Assembly: GCA_013176395.1 (NCBI GenBank)
Contig: JABMLP010000008.1
Location: 992,001-1,056,000 of the forward strand
Direction: 5' to 3'
From: Venturia oleaginea
Lineage: Eukaryota > Ascomycota > Dothideomycetes > Venturiales > Venturiaceae
Length of the DNA stretch: 64,000 nucleotides
Under the pieces are notes generated by a model. It searched no databases and was not told the DNA's origin. It was given only the letters and a program-made list of their open reading frames with translations. Positions within the stretch are counted from its first letter, which is position 1. The number at the start of each line of letters is the position of its first letter. A program made the position numbers and the translations under genes. This document shows, in pieces, positions 32,373 to 43,426 of this stretch.

Positions 32373-35300
32373 ATGACAACCTCTACCTTTGCCATCAATG
32401 CGAAGAGACACCACGACCATGCGACCTCTCCCTCCCACGAACACGCAGAGCCATTGCCGGCCATCAAACCTCTCAGTCGGTCTACCTCGTACTCGTTCAA
32501 CAGCAACGCCGGCCAGTCCAGGGCAAGAGCTCGCTCCAATCCTGCTTCGAATCCTGCTTCGCCAATTGATAGTCCAGCAAATCCCCGATTTACCTTCGAA
32601 GACTCGCATGTCTTGGCCCATTCGATGAAAGGGAAGACCAAGGCTCGTCCTCGCGGCGAGTCGGACCTTGGGAGACCTTCACCTTTACGCCCTGTCCCCC
32701 TTGGCTTCGCTGCCTTTGCTTCCGTACCAGCATCGCCAACAACTACAAGCAAGACGAGGTGAGGGACGAAGCAATGCCATATTTCTATACTTCTACTGAC
32801 TGGATATATTCTAGGCTATCTGACCCCTCGTCAATATCTAGCGAAATCATAAATGGAATACTGATTCCCCTACCTTTCCTCCTCTCCGCGATTGCCTTTC
32901 CAATACAGCCTCCATCGGGAACCGGAGTTGCTAGCTCGAGTACGGCTGGTCATCCTTATGATGCAACGACGCTGGAAGGCGAAAGAAAAGAAGAGATCCG
33001 TACGAAAGGCACTTTCTACGAGCCAATCATTCAAACATGCACTCTCACCGCTGCGGCGTTATTGCTCGTGGGAATTTTGGCACGCATACAAACATCCAAC
33101 CAGAATCTCGACAGGCGGAAAAAGAATGAAGGCAATAGCAACTTTGCAAAAAGTCTGATGCAGTTGGGAACAATTCGAGCCGTGGTTGCCAGGGTACTGA
33201 GCCTTGCCCTTCCCTACTATGCCTCGATGCAATTGGGAGGTCTCCGGACGGCAGTGAATCTCGTTCTGGTTATCCTTTCGGGTCTCACCAGTGTGGTTCA
33301 ATCAAATCAGGTCTTTAAGGGATATAGCGGAATGCCTGAAGCGATGAAGTCACGGAAATTCACTTGCGTTGCTGTGTTACTTTTTGCTTGCAGTGATCTA
33401 TTCGGCATAACGAGCAGTGCGAGTGTGAGATCACTCACTTCAGGTTATCTTGCACTCATCCTCTCAGCCCTGGTTTTCCCATTACCGCTGCCGATATCCA
33501 GCGAGCGGTCAAACGTTTTGGCAAGAACAGTTTCGACTCCGAAAGGTTATTCGATATCAACCCCTCCTCCTACGCCTCGTCTCAATAGCGGTGGAACTAC
33601 CGCCACAGGGTCGTCCGTTTTTGCTTCACGTGCCGAAGCCAACATTACGCTGGTTGCTGGAGTGGGACTTGGGCTACTCAGCATTGCTTTGCAGAGCCTA
33701 TTTTCTAGGCCGGTCCTTTCCTCCAAGACGTTGGTGTCCAGCGCATTCTCTTTGGCTTCTGCTGTGTGCATGCTACTCTTCGTGAGGCCTATCTCATCGC
33801 AAGGTCAAGGGCAACCGGGACTTTCTACTGCACTTGCGTTGGCTGCCATGTTTGGCGTTCTCCAATTCTATGGAGTGGAAATGTCGACATACTCATACTG
33901 GGCGTTTTGTGCTCTAGGTTGGCTTATGACCCTCCTTGATGGCATAGAACGCTTCGGGTCGAAGGTGGCACAACACAAAGAACACGATCACAAGCCTGTG
34001 CACTCCTCTCTTTTTACCTCTTTTCTACTCAAATTCTGCTCACCTGGCTCCGTCATGGACACTATTCTTCGAGAACGAGATTCGCGTCGCATCGCTTACT
34101 TTGGCTGCTTGAACCTTGCCTTCATGATGGTTCAACTCTTCTATGGCTTTGCGACAGGATCGCTAGGTCTTCTTACTGACAGCATACACATGCTCTTCGA
34201 TTGTCTTGGCCTTGCAGTAGGTCTCGCAGCCGCCGTTATGAGCAAGTGGCCTCCTTCGACAATATTTCCTTATGGCTATGGCAAGATCAACACTCTGTCA
34301 GGCTTTGCCAACGGGATCTTCTTAATCCTTGTCAGTATCGAAATCGTCTTCGACGCAGTTCACCGGTTGAATGAAGGCCACGAATTGCGCCGATTAAACG
34401 AGCTCCTATTGGTCAGCACGCTTGGTTTCCTTGTCAACATTGTCGGGCTCGTAGCTTTTGGACACGCTCATCATGGCCACGATCACGATCATGGCCATTC
34501 GCATGCAGATCATACACCGCACTCGCATTCTCACGACCACCATCAAGAAAAGCACTCCCACGAACACCATCATGAAAAGCATTCCCACGACCATCACTCT
34601 CATGAACATCATGATCACGACCATAAGCACGACCATTCACACAAGCATAGCCATGACCATGATCATTCAGTCTGCGAAGGAAATGATCAGCTGGCAGGAC
34701 TGGGCCTTCATTCTTCTCTCCTCCCATCACTTCCATCGACACCATTGTCTATGCCCAAAACTCCTCTCCCGCAATCTCCACCTGCGGTAAAGGTAGCTCA
34801 CGCTCACAGTCACGAGAATGAGAACATGACTGGTATTTTCCTTCATATCATGGCCGATGCTCTTGGGTCCGTAGCAGTCATCATCAGTACAATATTAGCG
34901 AAGCGAGACGGCTGGTCAGGATGGGATCCCATAGCCTCTTGCATCATTGCGATCATGATATTCATCTCTGCAATACCGCTTGTAAAGACGAGTGGAATGA
35001 AGCTCCTACTTGCGCTCCCGACTGAAGTTGAGTGGGCGAGCAGAGATGCTCTACAGGGGATCAGCGAGTTGAGAGGTGTGCTTGGCTATAGCGGAGTGAG
35101 ACTGTGGCTTCAAGACACGGTTGCAGAAGCCCAAGCGCATGGGCACGACCACGGTCATGACCATGGCCATACGCACTCTCATGGGGTTGAGCAGGGACAG
35201 AAGGTTCTGGGCGTCATGCACGTTATTGCCACTTACGGTGCTAGTTTGGAAGATGTAAGGGAGAGGGTTGTGATGTATCTGCTAGGGAGAGGCATGGATG

Positions 35301-35383
35301 TTGTGGTGCATGTCGAAAGAGAAGGTGACATAAGGTGTTGGTGCGGTGGTGGCGTTAGATCAAATGGAAGTGTAGGTGGATAA
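32373..35383 (+). CDS. msc2: ER zinc transporter, CDF family (Msc2-like)
   Basis: Cation-diffusion facilitators exchange Zn2+ for protons. Msc2-type members supply zinc to the ER lumen. Exons 32373-32758 and 32815-35383 (intron 56 bp, TATTCTAG end) give 984 residues, longer than yeast Msc2 at 725. The N-terminal 130 residues are disordered and Ser/Pro-rich. Many hydrophobic segments follow (about 140-530). The CDF core starts near FGCLNLAFMMVQLFYGF. Metal-site pairs are DSIHMLFD and HIMADALGS (HxxxD). Between helices IV and V lies a very His-rich cytosolic loop (about residues 680-760) with some 40 histidines, and a second cluster (HGHDHGHDHGHTHSH) lies near the C-terminus. Confidence 0.93.
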
Positions 35384-36046
35384 TTGTATAACGTACGAAT
35401 TTTGGTTATGAGCGTTAGGCACGTATACCCAATGCAGCGTTTTTGATGCCGTTAACTGTCCTTGCTGACAAACTGCTGTCAGTTGGCCCCGTGTATCGAA
35501 CCAGACGTTTAGCAGGACAGATCCTGTGGAGAATCCAAGGAAGCCACCGCAGCCATGAAGGTCTTTGCGAGGTTGTTCTCGATTGCTTAAGGATGGTGGG
35601 GAGTCCATATCTATCATTCCTTTTATGGAGCCTGGCCAGTCTCGGAACAAGTTTATCTTTTAAGGAGAGAGAAGCAGGAATTGCAAGGTAGGTCCAGGTT
35701 CTTCACACCCACCTTGACATGAATGGCGTGATAAAATGACGAGAACACAGCAGGCAAGAGCTCTATCAGGCGCGTCGGTCGAGAGGAAAAACTTGCTATG
35801 GTTATCGAAATGGTCGAATGAAGGAAGCGGAGGGTGATTTCTAAAGTCACGATCAGAGAACAGGAGAGCTTGTCATTTGATACCCCAGGTAATGAAAAGC
35901 TTCGTAAGTCAATTTATCTCCTAGCCAGTCCATTTGCCACCATCCCCCTACAGTACCCCTCCTCAATTCTCCTCCATTATCACCTCCCAGCCACCTGAAA
36001 AGAATGAGATCCCCATCTCCCCATCTCCTCCCCCACAACCACAACT
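35384..36046. other. Convergent intergenic region
   Basis: 3' flanks of msc2 and of the secreted Cys-rich protein gene. Short overlapping frames only; no RNA gene or repeat recognised. Confidence 0.6.
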
Positions 36047-36460
36047 CTAAGTCCGATCATAACAAGCCCAACCTTTGGAATTCAGACTATACCACTTCGG
36101 CAACGGTCTCAAATCCCCATCGCCCCCTTCAAAATCCCTCGGTTTCCCATGACACCACGCATTCATCGTATCCAGGTTCCCCTTGCCCCCTCGGAAAAGG
36201 GTGCAAACAGTGCTAGCGGGCATTTCGGAAGCAACGGGTGCCTCCTCCGGTTTCTTGATTTTGAAACATTTGTGGGCGGGTTGGCAGAAGCGGTCCCAGA
36301 TTGTGCCGTCGGCTAGGGTTACCTTTATGCAGGATTCTTTTTCGCCGCGTTTGGAGGTGGAGGGGAGGCGGGATTCGTAGATGCTTAGGGTTATGGGTTG
36401 GATGGGTTCGCTGGGGGCGGCGTGGAGGGGGGGAAGGAGGGTGATGAGTGTGAATTTCAT
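36047..36460 (-). CDS. Small secreted cysteine-rich protein (effector candidate)
   Basis: 137 residues, single exon. The first 14-15 residues (MKFTLITLLPPLHAA) look like a short signal peptide. The rest has six cysteines (contexts ESC, RFC, HKC, TVC, AWC, WAC), enough for three disulfides, and no membrane segment. I do not recognise the family. Size, secretion signal and cysteine content fit the class of fungal small secreted proteins that includes effectors, but function is unknown. It stands alone with more than 1 kb upstream and is surrounded by gene-poor DNA. Confidence 0.6.
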   Translation of the reverse strand: MKFTLITLLPPLHAAPSEPIQPITLSIYESRLPSTSKRGEKESCIKVTLADGTIWDRFCQPAHKCFKIKKPEEAPVASEMPASTVCTLFRGGKGNLDTMNAWCHGKPRDFEGGDGDLRPLPKWYSLNSKGWACYDRT

Positions 36461-37643
36461 GGTGAGGGGTTTGGGAAGGACTGGTGGGTGTGGGGAGCTT
36501 GGGTTGGGTTGATTGTGAGGCTGTTAGAAGGGGCTGAGAATGAGTGAATTGTTGATGGGATGGATGTTTTCCCTGCGACGGAAAGAGTTCATCTTATATC
36601 AACTTGAAGACAGTCGCCGTGGCGTCTACCTTGCTCTACCCGGACCGGAATCGAAGATAGGAGGACAAATTCCCTGTTCCGGGACTGGCCACACCGGGCC
36701 TATTGAGTCTATTGAGACCAATTTTCAGATGGTGATGGTGGGAGAGTCTTGATGCGCCGAGCAATTCCACGCCACGAATCGCATCTTGCGGCATGCGCAG
36801 TACATGGATTCGTTATCGAATCCTCTTCTGGTAGGTCATAAACTTGTCTGGAATGATACGACATGAAAGAGGAATGTTGACTAAACAATTCTTTGCGCAT
36901 GTGATGTTGACATGGACTGTATCTGGAGATTGGTCTCCGACCAAGAAATGCAATTGACATCCTCCAGGTCAGCGGAGAACCAAATATACAAAATGATGGT
37001 GCTGCTTTTGATGTTTTATTATAATCCAGAGGTTGGAGAAGGAAGAGGCTCGGGAGAGTAGAGTTAATCCTCAAGCGAGTCAGTGATGATGGTGTATCCT
37101 TGCTTGTAGTTGCCTAAGGCTTCTTATCACACCATGGCTCTCTACGCAAGCGTGCTTGCATGCATTCAACATTCTTCTCATCCTCATCCTCCAACTCTCT
37201 TCTCGGCTGGCACGTCCGAGCATCCATCACATCAATATTCAAACACGCATCACGATGAAGAATGCCATGTTAGGAGGACTTCAAGTGGTGCAATTCACCT
37301 GATTGGTCACTGGAAATGGAATAATAGCGTTTCAAGTCTCTTGTACCTCTGCTCAGCCCATTCAGTATGTCCAATCGACTTCATCCTAGCACAATGGGAC
37401 ACGGCATGTCTCCGATGTGCTCGATGCATCGCTTTTTCTTTGATTGGTCCGAAAGCATTCAATTGCAGTCGTCCACGAATATGGCCCAACTTGATGTTAC
37501 TAACCTCGCTTCTTGCTTGCCTCATCCCGGTCTAGCTGCATGATCGTCGGCTTGCGTGGGAGATGCCCGGTTGACAACACAGCAGTTGCTTCGTGCGTTT
37601 TGCCGCAGATTTCTTTCTTTCTCCATAATATCTACCCAACAGG
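36461..37643. other. Intergenic, divergent promoters
   Basis: Lies between the start codons of the secreted Cys-rich protein (minus) and the DUF6594 gene (plus). A plus-strand frame at 37110-37535 has no domain and odd composition, and is treated as chance. No repeat recognised. Confidence 0.55.
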
Positions 37644-40391
37644 ATGGTATGTCAGACACAGTGCTTCTATGTAGTTTCACGTCTATGCAGCCGCTGATTT
37701 CTGTGCTACCATATAGGATTCGAAAGCTTCTGCCATCGAAAGTGAAGCGTGCCTCCGAATCCGCCCTGCATCTCATCTGGAAGTCCTACGATCCGTCCCC
37801 GAGGCGAGTTCTGGAACTGCCGAACGGGATCCCTTGCGTTCTCGGCCTCTTAAAATATCTTCATTTGATGTCCCACACATCCCTCCGAGGAAGGATTCAC
37901 TTGTCAACTTCGATACACCAATCACCCGTCACCGGTATCGACGTCGAAGAGTTGACCAGTCGTCAAAAGCCGATCACTCTAGTACGCCATCTCATGCTAT
38001 AGCCGCTAGGCCGAAGAGACCCACTACTAGCCCAGCCTCATCGGAATACCCAAACTCTGGATTCTTCCCCAGACTGAGCCGCATTCTTGAGCACAAGGAC
38101 GAGGATACTACTAGCCGCTTTTCAGGGGCATCGATATACACCCAACAAAAACAAAAGAGCCGCCATCGTAGAAAGGATGCTATCGACGTAGACCGCGAAC
38201 GTACCGCAAGGTATAGGACTTACCACCTGCAGCAAGAACTCTCCAGCCTTTCCAACCCCTCTCTGTCGTCATTGTTTTCCACTCTCACAACTTCTAGTGG
38301 ATCGAGCGGCAGCTCGACCGTTACTCAAAGGTCTTATGATAGATCTGTGGGTGCACGCAGGAAGCGGCGCCCGAAACACCAGAACAGGAGGGAAGATATC
38401 CCACCTGAGGGTCGAGACTATCTGAAGTTGGCAAGAGGGCGACGACGTGACTCAATGGATCCAACAGCCTGCCAGATTGGGGCGATTGAGGAGGAGCCTA
38501 TGTCGAAGAAAAGCTCAAAGCTACCATCTTCCAGAGCTCCGCTTAGGAATTCTTCGCAGATAAGAGGCGGCCATGACGAAGAGTCGAATATCCATGATGT
38601 AAGACCGACCTCAAGAGCTTCATCCTCTGCTAGCGATAGCCACGAAGAAGAAGGGGAAGAAGAAAATGAGAAGAAGGAGAATTCCAGGTCTGTGTCGAGG
38701 ACATCTTCACGAGCCTCACTCTGGGTTGGTGAAAGCCACGATCAAGAGCCCCTGGACGAAAGAAAATCGACTCTGACTTCGCGAACAAGATCAGAAGCCT
38801 CGTCGTCAGATAGCAGCAGCGAAACAGATGAGGCCCCGCCAAAAGTGGCCTCTATAGCCGCCAAGAAAAAGTCTTTACCGCTCTCTCCGAGCAGTAACTG
38901 CACAAGCAAGAACATCTGGAAACGCCAGGATACTTTCAATTCTGACTCTGGTATCTCAGTGAGCAGTAGCCCAGAGGTCAACACCCGACCTCAGCAGATA
39001 CCTAGTCAGCCATCAGAAACTGAGGAAACCGATTCGGATGACGAATCCTCCGATCAGTCTTCTTCTGACGAAGATGGAGAAGAGGAGTCAAGCCGTCCAT
39101 TTCCAACAGCTCGTTCATCCTCAACAACGGTAACAAGTGCCGATGCTCGACCAAGAGCCCTGATGGATAATGATTCACTTATGCAACGCCTCCAAGAACA
39201 ACAAGAGGAAATGAGGGCGCACATGGATCTACACTCTCCGCAACCCAAACGGAAATTCAGACCTCCCGTCACCTCACCGTGTGTACCAAGTCCCGCATTA
39301 CCCTTATTCGACTCCAGAGCTTCGAGTACTATACCCGCCCATTTTGCTCCCCCACCACAGGCACCGGATGTCCCTCATAGGAATGCAGAGTACTTATATC
39401 CGCGTTACCCGCACGCCATACCTCCCCCTTCACCATTCCATCCTGATCCAACTCGCAAAACAGTTGCAGGCTATGAATTGCTTGCTGAGAAGCTTGCGGA
39501 GCAAGGTCAAGAAAATGAAGGAGGGGGCGAGGTGTGGACACCGGTGTACCGCAAGTTCGCACAACTTAATCATCGAATACTCCTGCATCTGCAAGATGAG
39601 ATTTCCGTGTTGGAAGAAGAATTGAGGATCGTGGATGAGTGTATTGCGCAAAGGACCGAGATGATGGGGGGAGAAGTGCCGCCGGCGAGTCGGAGGATGG
39701 AGATGAGGTTTGGAAATGAGCTACATCATCGGCGGACTGAACTGCTAGGAAGGATATTTCAGAAGCTGGGACAGTATAGTATGCTTCCTGTACTTCTTCC
39801 TCTTGTGACTTTCTTTCAACTAACAGGACCGCGATAGATCAAGCACTCGCTTCGTATGCCTCGGCGTCGAAGAACTACTCGCCTGCTCGGAGTGCCGATG
39901 TCTCGGCATATTGCGCCTGGATGGCTGAGCACGAACCAGTCGATGAGCCGGAATCGCGTTTCCTGGAACATGAAAAAGATCTCATGGCTCTCAAGAAAAA
40001 GGCACCGCCATCCGTCATTCCAACCACTTTAGCGAGTACTCCACCGGAACCTCGACAGGAGAAACTTCTTCTCTTTGCCGCACTTCTCCTTCCGCCGGTT
40101 GCTATATCTCTCGTTCCTGGTATTCTCGCAAAATTGGTCATCATGGCTATCCTAGCCTTCACCGGATTTATTATCCTGGAATCACAACCATCTACTATTG
40201 CCAGTCCCGCTGTCGATAGAGGGAAAAAGAGCGCAAACAATGTGAGTACGGGTGCGAGGAAAAAAGAACGTAATCCGGAGCAATGTAAGACTTCCCTCCC
40301 TCTATGATAACCCTCCGCGAGACGATCGAGCTAACAACATCCCAAAGCTCTCTCACGCTCGCATCCTAAACACCGTCACGAAAACATCTGA
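37644..40391 (+). CDS. DUF6594-domain membrane protein with Ser/Arg-rich N-terminus
   Basis: Four exons are inferred: 37644-37646 (ATG only), 37717-39773, 39827-40284 and 40348-40391, giving 853 residues. The start is the least certain part: the frame is open from an acceptor at 37716 (ACCATATAG), and ATG followed directly by a GTATGT donor lies upstream. Residues 1-550 are low-complexity Ser/Arg/Glu, with acidic runs such as EEEGEEENEKKE. The C-terminal third has the DUF6594 layout: VYRKFAQLNHRILLHLQDEI, a coiled coil (LEEELRIVDECIAQ), then two adjacent hydrophobic helices (LLLFAALLLPPVAISL and LAKLVIMAILAFTGFIIL). These proteins are common in filamentous fungi; their function is unknown. 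Confidence 0.75.
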
Positions 40392-41248
40392 CCTCTGACG
40401 TTGACAATTGACTCGAGGTAGTTGAAGTCTGACTCAGACCTCAATTGATTTCAATGGCAATTTCAATTCCAGTATCGAAATCGAACTCAAATGCGGTCTC
40501 TCTACTCGAGTCATATCTCAGGCTTAGACATGAAAAGAAACCCGATCTGCATCAACGAATTTCCCTTCTCGATGATCTTGTCTGCATACTGCATATGCTT
40601 TCCTCACTTACTCCAGAATTGATCTCGACGATCTTAGCGCTACAAGCAAGCGCTCCCGCGAGCATACATTAGCGTTCAATAGTCTGGAGTAGTCCTTCTC
40701 CGCATTTCCGGGGTACTTGGGTGGGACCGTTTTCCTGCTTGTATCTTCCCATTGGTTGGATCCAGTTTGATACCTTTGGAAAAGTATGTACATACGTTGA
40801 CGAAATCGTGATTTTCCGAATTTCGAAGCGCTACCTTTGCGATAACATTTGTTGTTACTGTTTTACTATTACAATATTTTCATTTTGATCGTGGTCAGCT
40901 CGTTCACCTTAGACGTCGTACGATTGGAAACTGTGCAGTGGAATGAAAAAGACTGTGTCTTCGAATCCAAGATGATTTCTTGTCAGCATCATTGCCAATT
41001 TGTAAATCCGAAGAGGGAAGTTGCTCTGGAGCGAGCTATCGTTTGCTAGGTTCGTCACCACTCGTGACGGAAATTTATGCTACTCATTGTCGTCGTCGTC
41101 GTCCTGGATCTCTGGTTCTGCTCTTGGTCGCTCGATGTCGTTCGCTACAGAATTAAAATGGCGCCCTACTAACGCGGCGAGGAACAATGAGCTGAGGCAA
41201 TCATAATTGTAAATACTAGTAATTAATCTAACATTGTCGGGGTTGAAT

Positions 41249-41300
41249 TGTTGTAGGTCGATAAATTTCTACAAAATACAGATCGATAAAGCTGCTGCTT
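41249..41300. repeat. Dispersed TCGATAAA repeat, copy 2
   Basis: TTGTTGTAGGTCGATAAATT is followed by a second GATCGATAAAGC about 25 bp later, matching the layout at 541-580. CGATAAATTTCT is also the arm of the hairpin at 2979-3027. Probably an end of one repeat family. Confidence 0.45.
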
Positions 41301-42740
41301 GTCCTCGTTCATAGTTTTCGTTGCGCTCATGGTAGCTCGTTCTCGTTTCCTTTCTTCATGGTATGGCGCTGCTGGTGCCAAAGTACACGATCTACACAAG
41401 GAGAGAAAGTATACCTTGATCTGTCGGGATCAAGTTCGAATGGTCGCGTCTTCTCGTCAGCAAGAGGAATTTGTGGGGTAATACAATCGGTCGATCGTAA
41501 TCATAGGTCTTCGTGCCAACCAGCTTTGCTAACGACAGGCTCGCTTTCGTCGAGCCAACCTTGATCGCCAGGTCATTGTCGCCAGGAGAATTAGAGATCC
41601 ATTTCCCGCTCGCCTGACCTTTAAGCTTCTCAAATGGGTCAAAGAAGCTTCCAGGCATGCGTCCATGATTGCGCAATAATAGCAGGTCCTTGGTATTCCT
41701 GCGGAGGATGTTCGATTCGTTGCGCCTCTCAGCCTTGAGACGGCTTTGAGCTCGATGTCGTGGTTCAGTTAAATGAGTTATCGATTGTGGAGTTCGTAGA
41801 TGAACCCTGTACTTGCGTACCTGCAGCCTGATGTTCCGTTAAGTCGACGAGTCGGGCAATTTTGATCACCTGAAACAAGCTGCGGCGCGGGCAGATCTCC
41901 GGGCTGAGATAAATGCAGAAAGAGCCTTGAACAGTAGGCCCGGGCGTCCGTGTGTCCCGCGACTAAAGATCGTGAAGCGTGTCTTGGCCGATGTAGCCAC
42001 CGGGATACTTGTGTATTCGTTCCAACAGTTGGTCTCAAGCGGTACTGGTGTTCGAACTGTTATCGCAAGCCAAGGATGGACTATGGAGCTGAAGAAGTGA
42101 AATGGACAATTTCTGACAACCAAGTTTCAGCTTGAAGATCATACCGAAGCTCGGTGGACAGGGAGTATGGGTGTTTCCAAAGCATCGGGTCGCCGAACAA
42201 GTTTGCCAGGAACAGACGATGAGTTTGATGGGAAAGGCAGATGGCATTTCCATTCTCAGGCAATGACGGAAAAGTGCAATCTCAATACACTATGTCAATA
42301 TTAATATGTGAGGATGGCAAACAAAGGGAGAGAGGAATTGACAGAGTGGCGGCGGGGGTGTGCAGCGTACGAAGCGAGACGCAAGGAGCCGCCGAACAGG
42401 TTGTTGCGTCCCCCAGGGGAAGTAGGCAAAAATAGAGTTCCTCGATTGACGCAGAGAGTGTCGAGGCTTGTGTTAAGTGTAGGACAAGGTATTCATTCGT
42501 GTTGTACCGACACTGCATGATGGAGTGGTGTATTTATTTATCTATTTAGTTAGCTAGCCTACGGAATGTCTCCATTCGTTAAATGCAATCATGGTACAAA
42601 AGGCAGCCATTTCCTCGGACTGACTGCTGGAGTCTGCGTGAGTTCTGAAGCGGTTACAGCGGGTGCGCTTTGTGCAATCCAGTCCCTAGTGCTCTCTCTC
42701 GGCCACTTTTGTACCTGACACTAGCCCATCTTGTGTTCAT

Positions 42741-42784
42741 GGTAGCAGGCACAGCAGGCATAGGTAGCAGGCACAGCAGGCATA
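42741..42784 (+). repeat. Perfect 22-bp tandem duplication
   Basis: Two identical 22-bp units (start GGTAGCAGGCACAGCAGG) at 42741-42762 and 42763-42784, followed by a further partial GCAGGCATA. Non-coding minisatellite. Confidence 0.85.
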
Positions 42785-43426
42785 GCAGGCATATCAGACA
42801 GGATTAGGATAGGAGGGGGTGGGATCAGGGAGGGGAAATGCACAAGCTCAAGCACAAGTACTATGGTACAATGTATTATGATAGCGATGGCCTGCCAGTG
42901 CCATCTGATTATTATTGTCTTTCCCTCCACCACTGATATCAATTCAGGCAAACTCTGAAACAAACGCCTTTAACCGAAGCCTATGCTGGTTCATTCCTGG
43001 CCCAATCCCCCCAGTTCCCTCTCCGCCCTACCTACCTTTCCATCATCCCACACTCTCACTCCTCCAACAGCCTCCAAGCACAAAGTCTTGCGCAGTAACA
43101 TCTCCCTCTCCTGCTTAACAGATCCGAGTCTGTCACCACGCCAAAGTATCCGCCGTTTTGTTCTCAGCGTCCGCCCCGTTCCATAATCTGCAGACAATCG
43201 GCCCGCTACATTCCATATCGTCCACGAATACCCACATCGACGTGTAAGCAACTGCGACCGACTCGCTATCACTTTTGCCTCCTTTATACAAAGAACACGC
43301 TGTCAGCCCACGGCTCGGATCGCTACTTCGATCACTGCGCTGTCCTGCGCTTCACGACAAATTTCGAAGCGCCCGCACGAGCATCGCGTCGGAGCCGCCG
43401 TTTAAGCTGAAGCGTTCCGGCGAGCA

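Larger units (their letters stand above)
40392..43426. other. 3-kb gene-poor region
   Basis: No gene with a recognisable family. A plus-strand frame at 40445-40672 and minus-strand frames at 41392-41676 and 42081-42263 have protein-like composition but no partner exons or domains. They could be fragments of decayed genes. The region carries a copy of the TCGATAAA repeat and a 22-bp tandem duplication. Its right 400 bp is the RasGAP upstream region, CT-rich as is usual for fungal promoters. Confidence 0.5.

Noticed and set aside
37110..37535. 141-codon plus-strand open frame
   Set aside because: No domain, unusual His/Cys/Trp mixture, and a competing open frame on the other strand.
41392..41676. 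95-codon minus-strand frame with protein-like composition
   Set aside because: No homology recognised, no neighbouring exons, and it lies in a region of repeats; kept only as a note in the gene-poor region.
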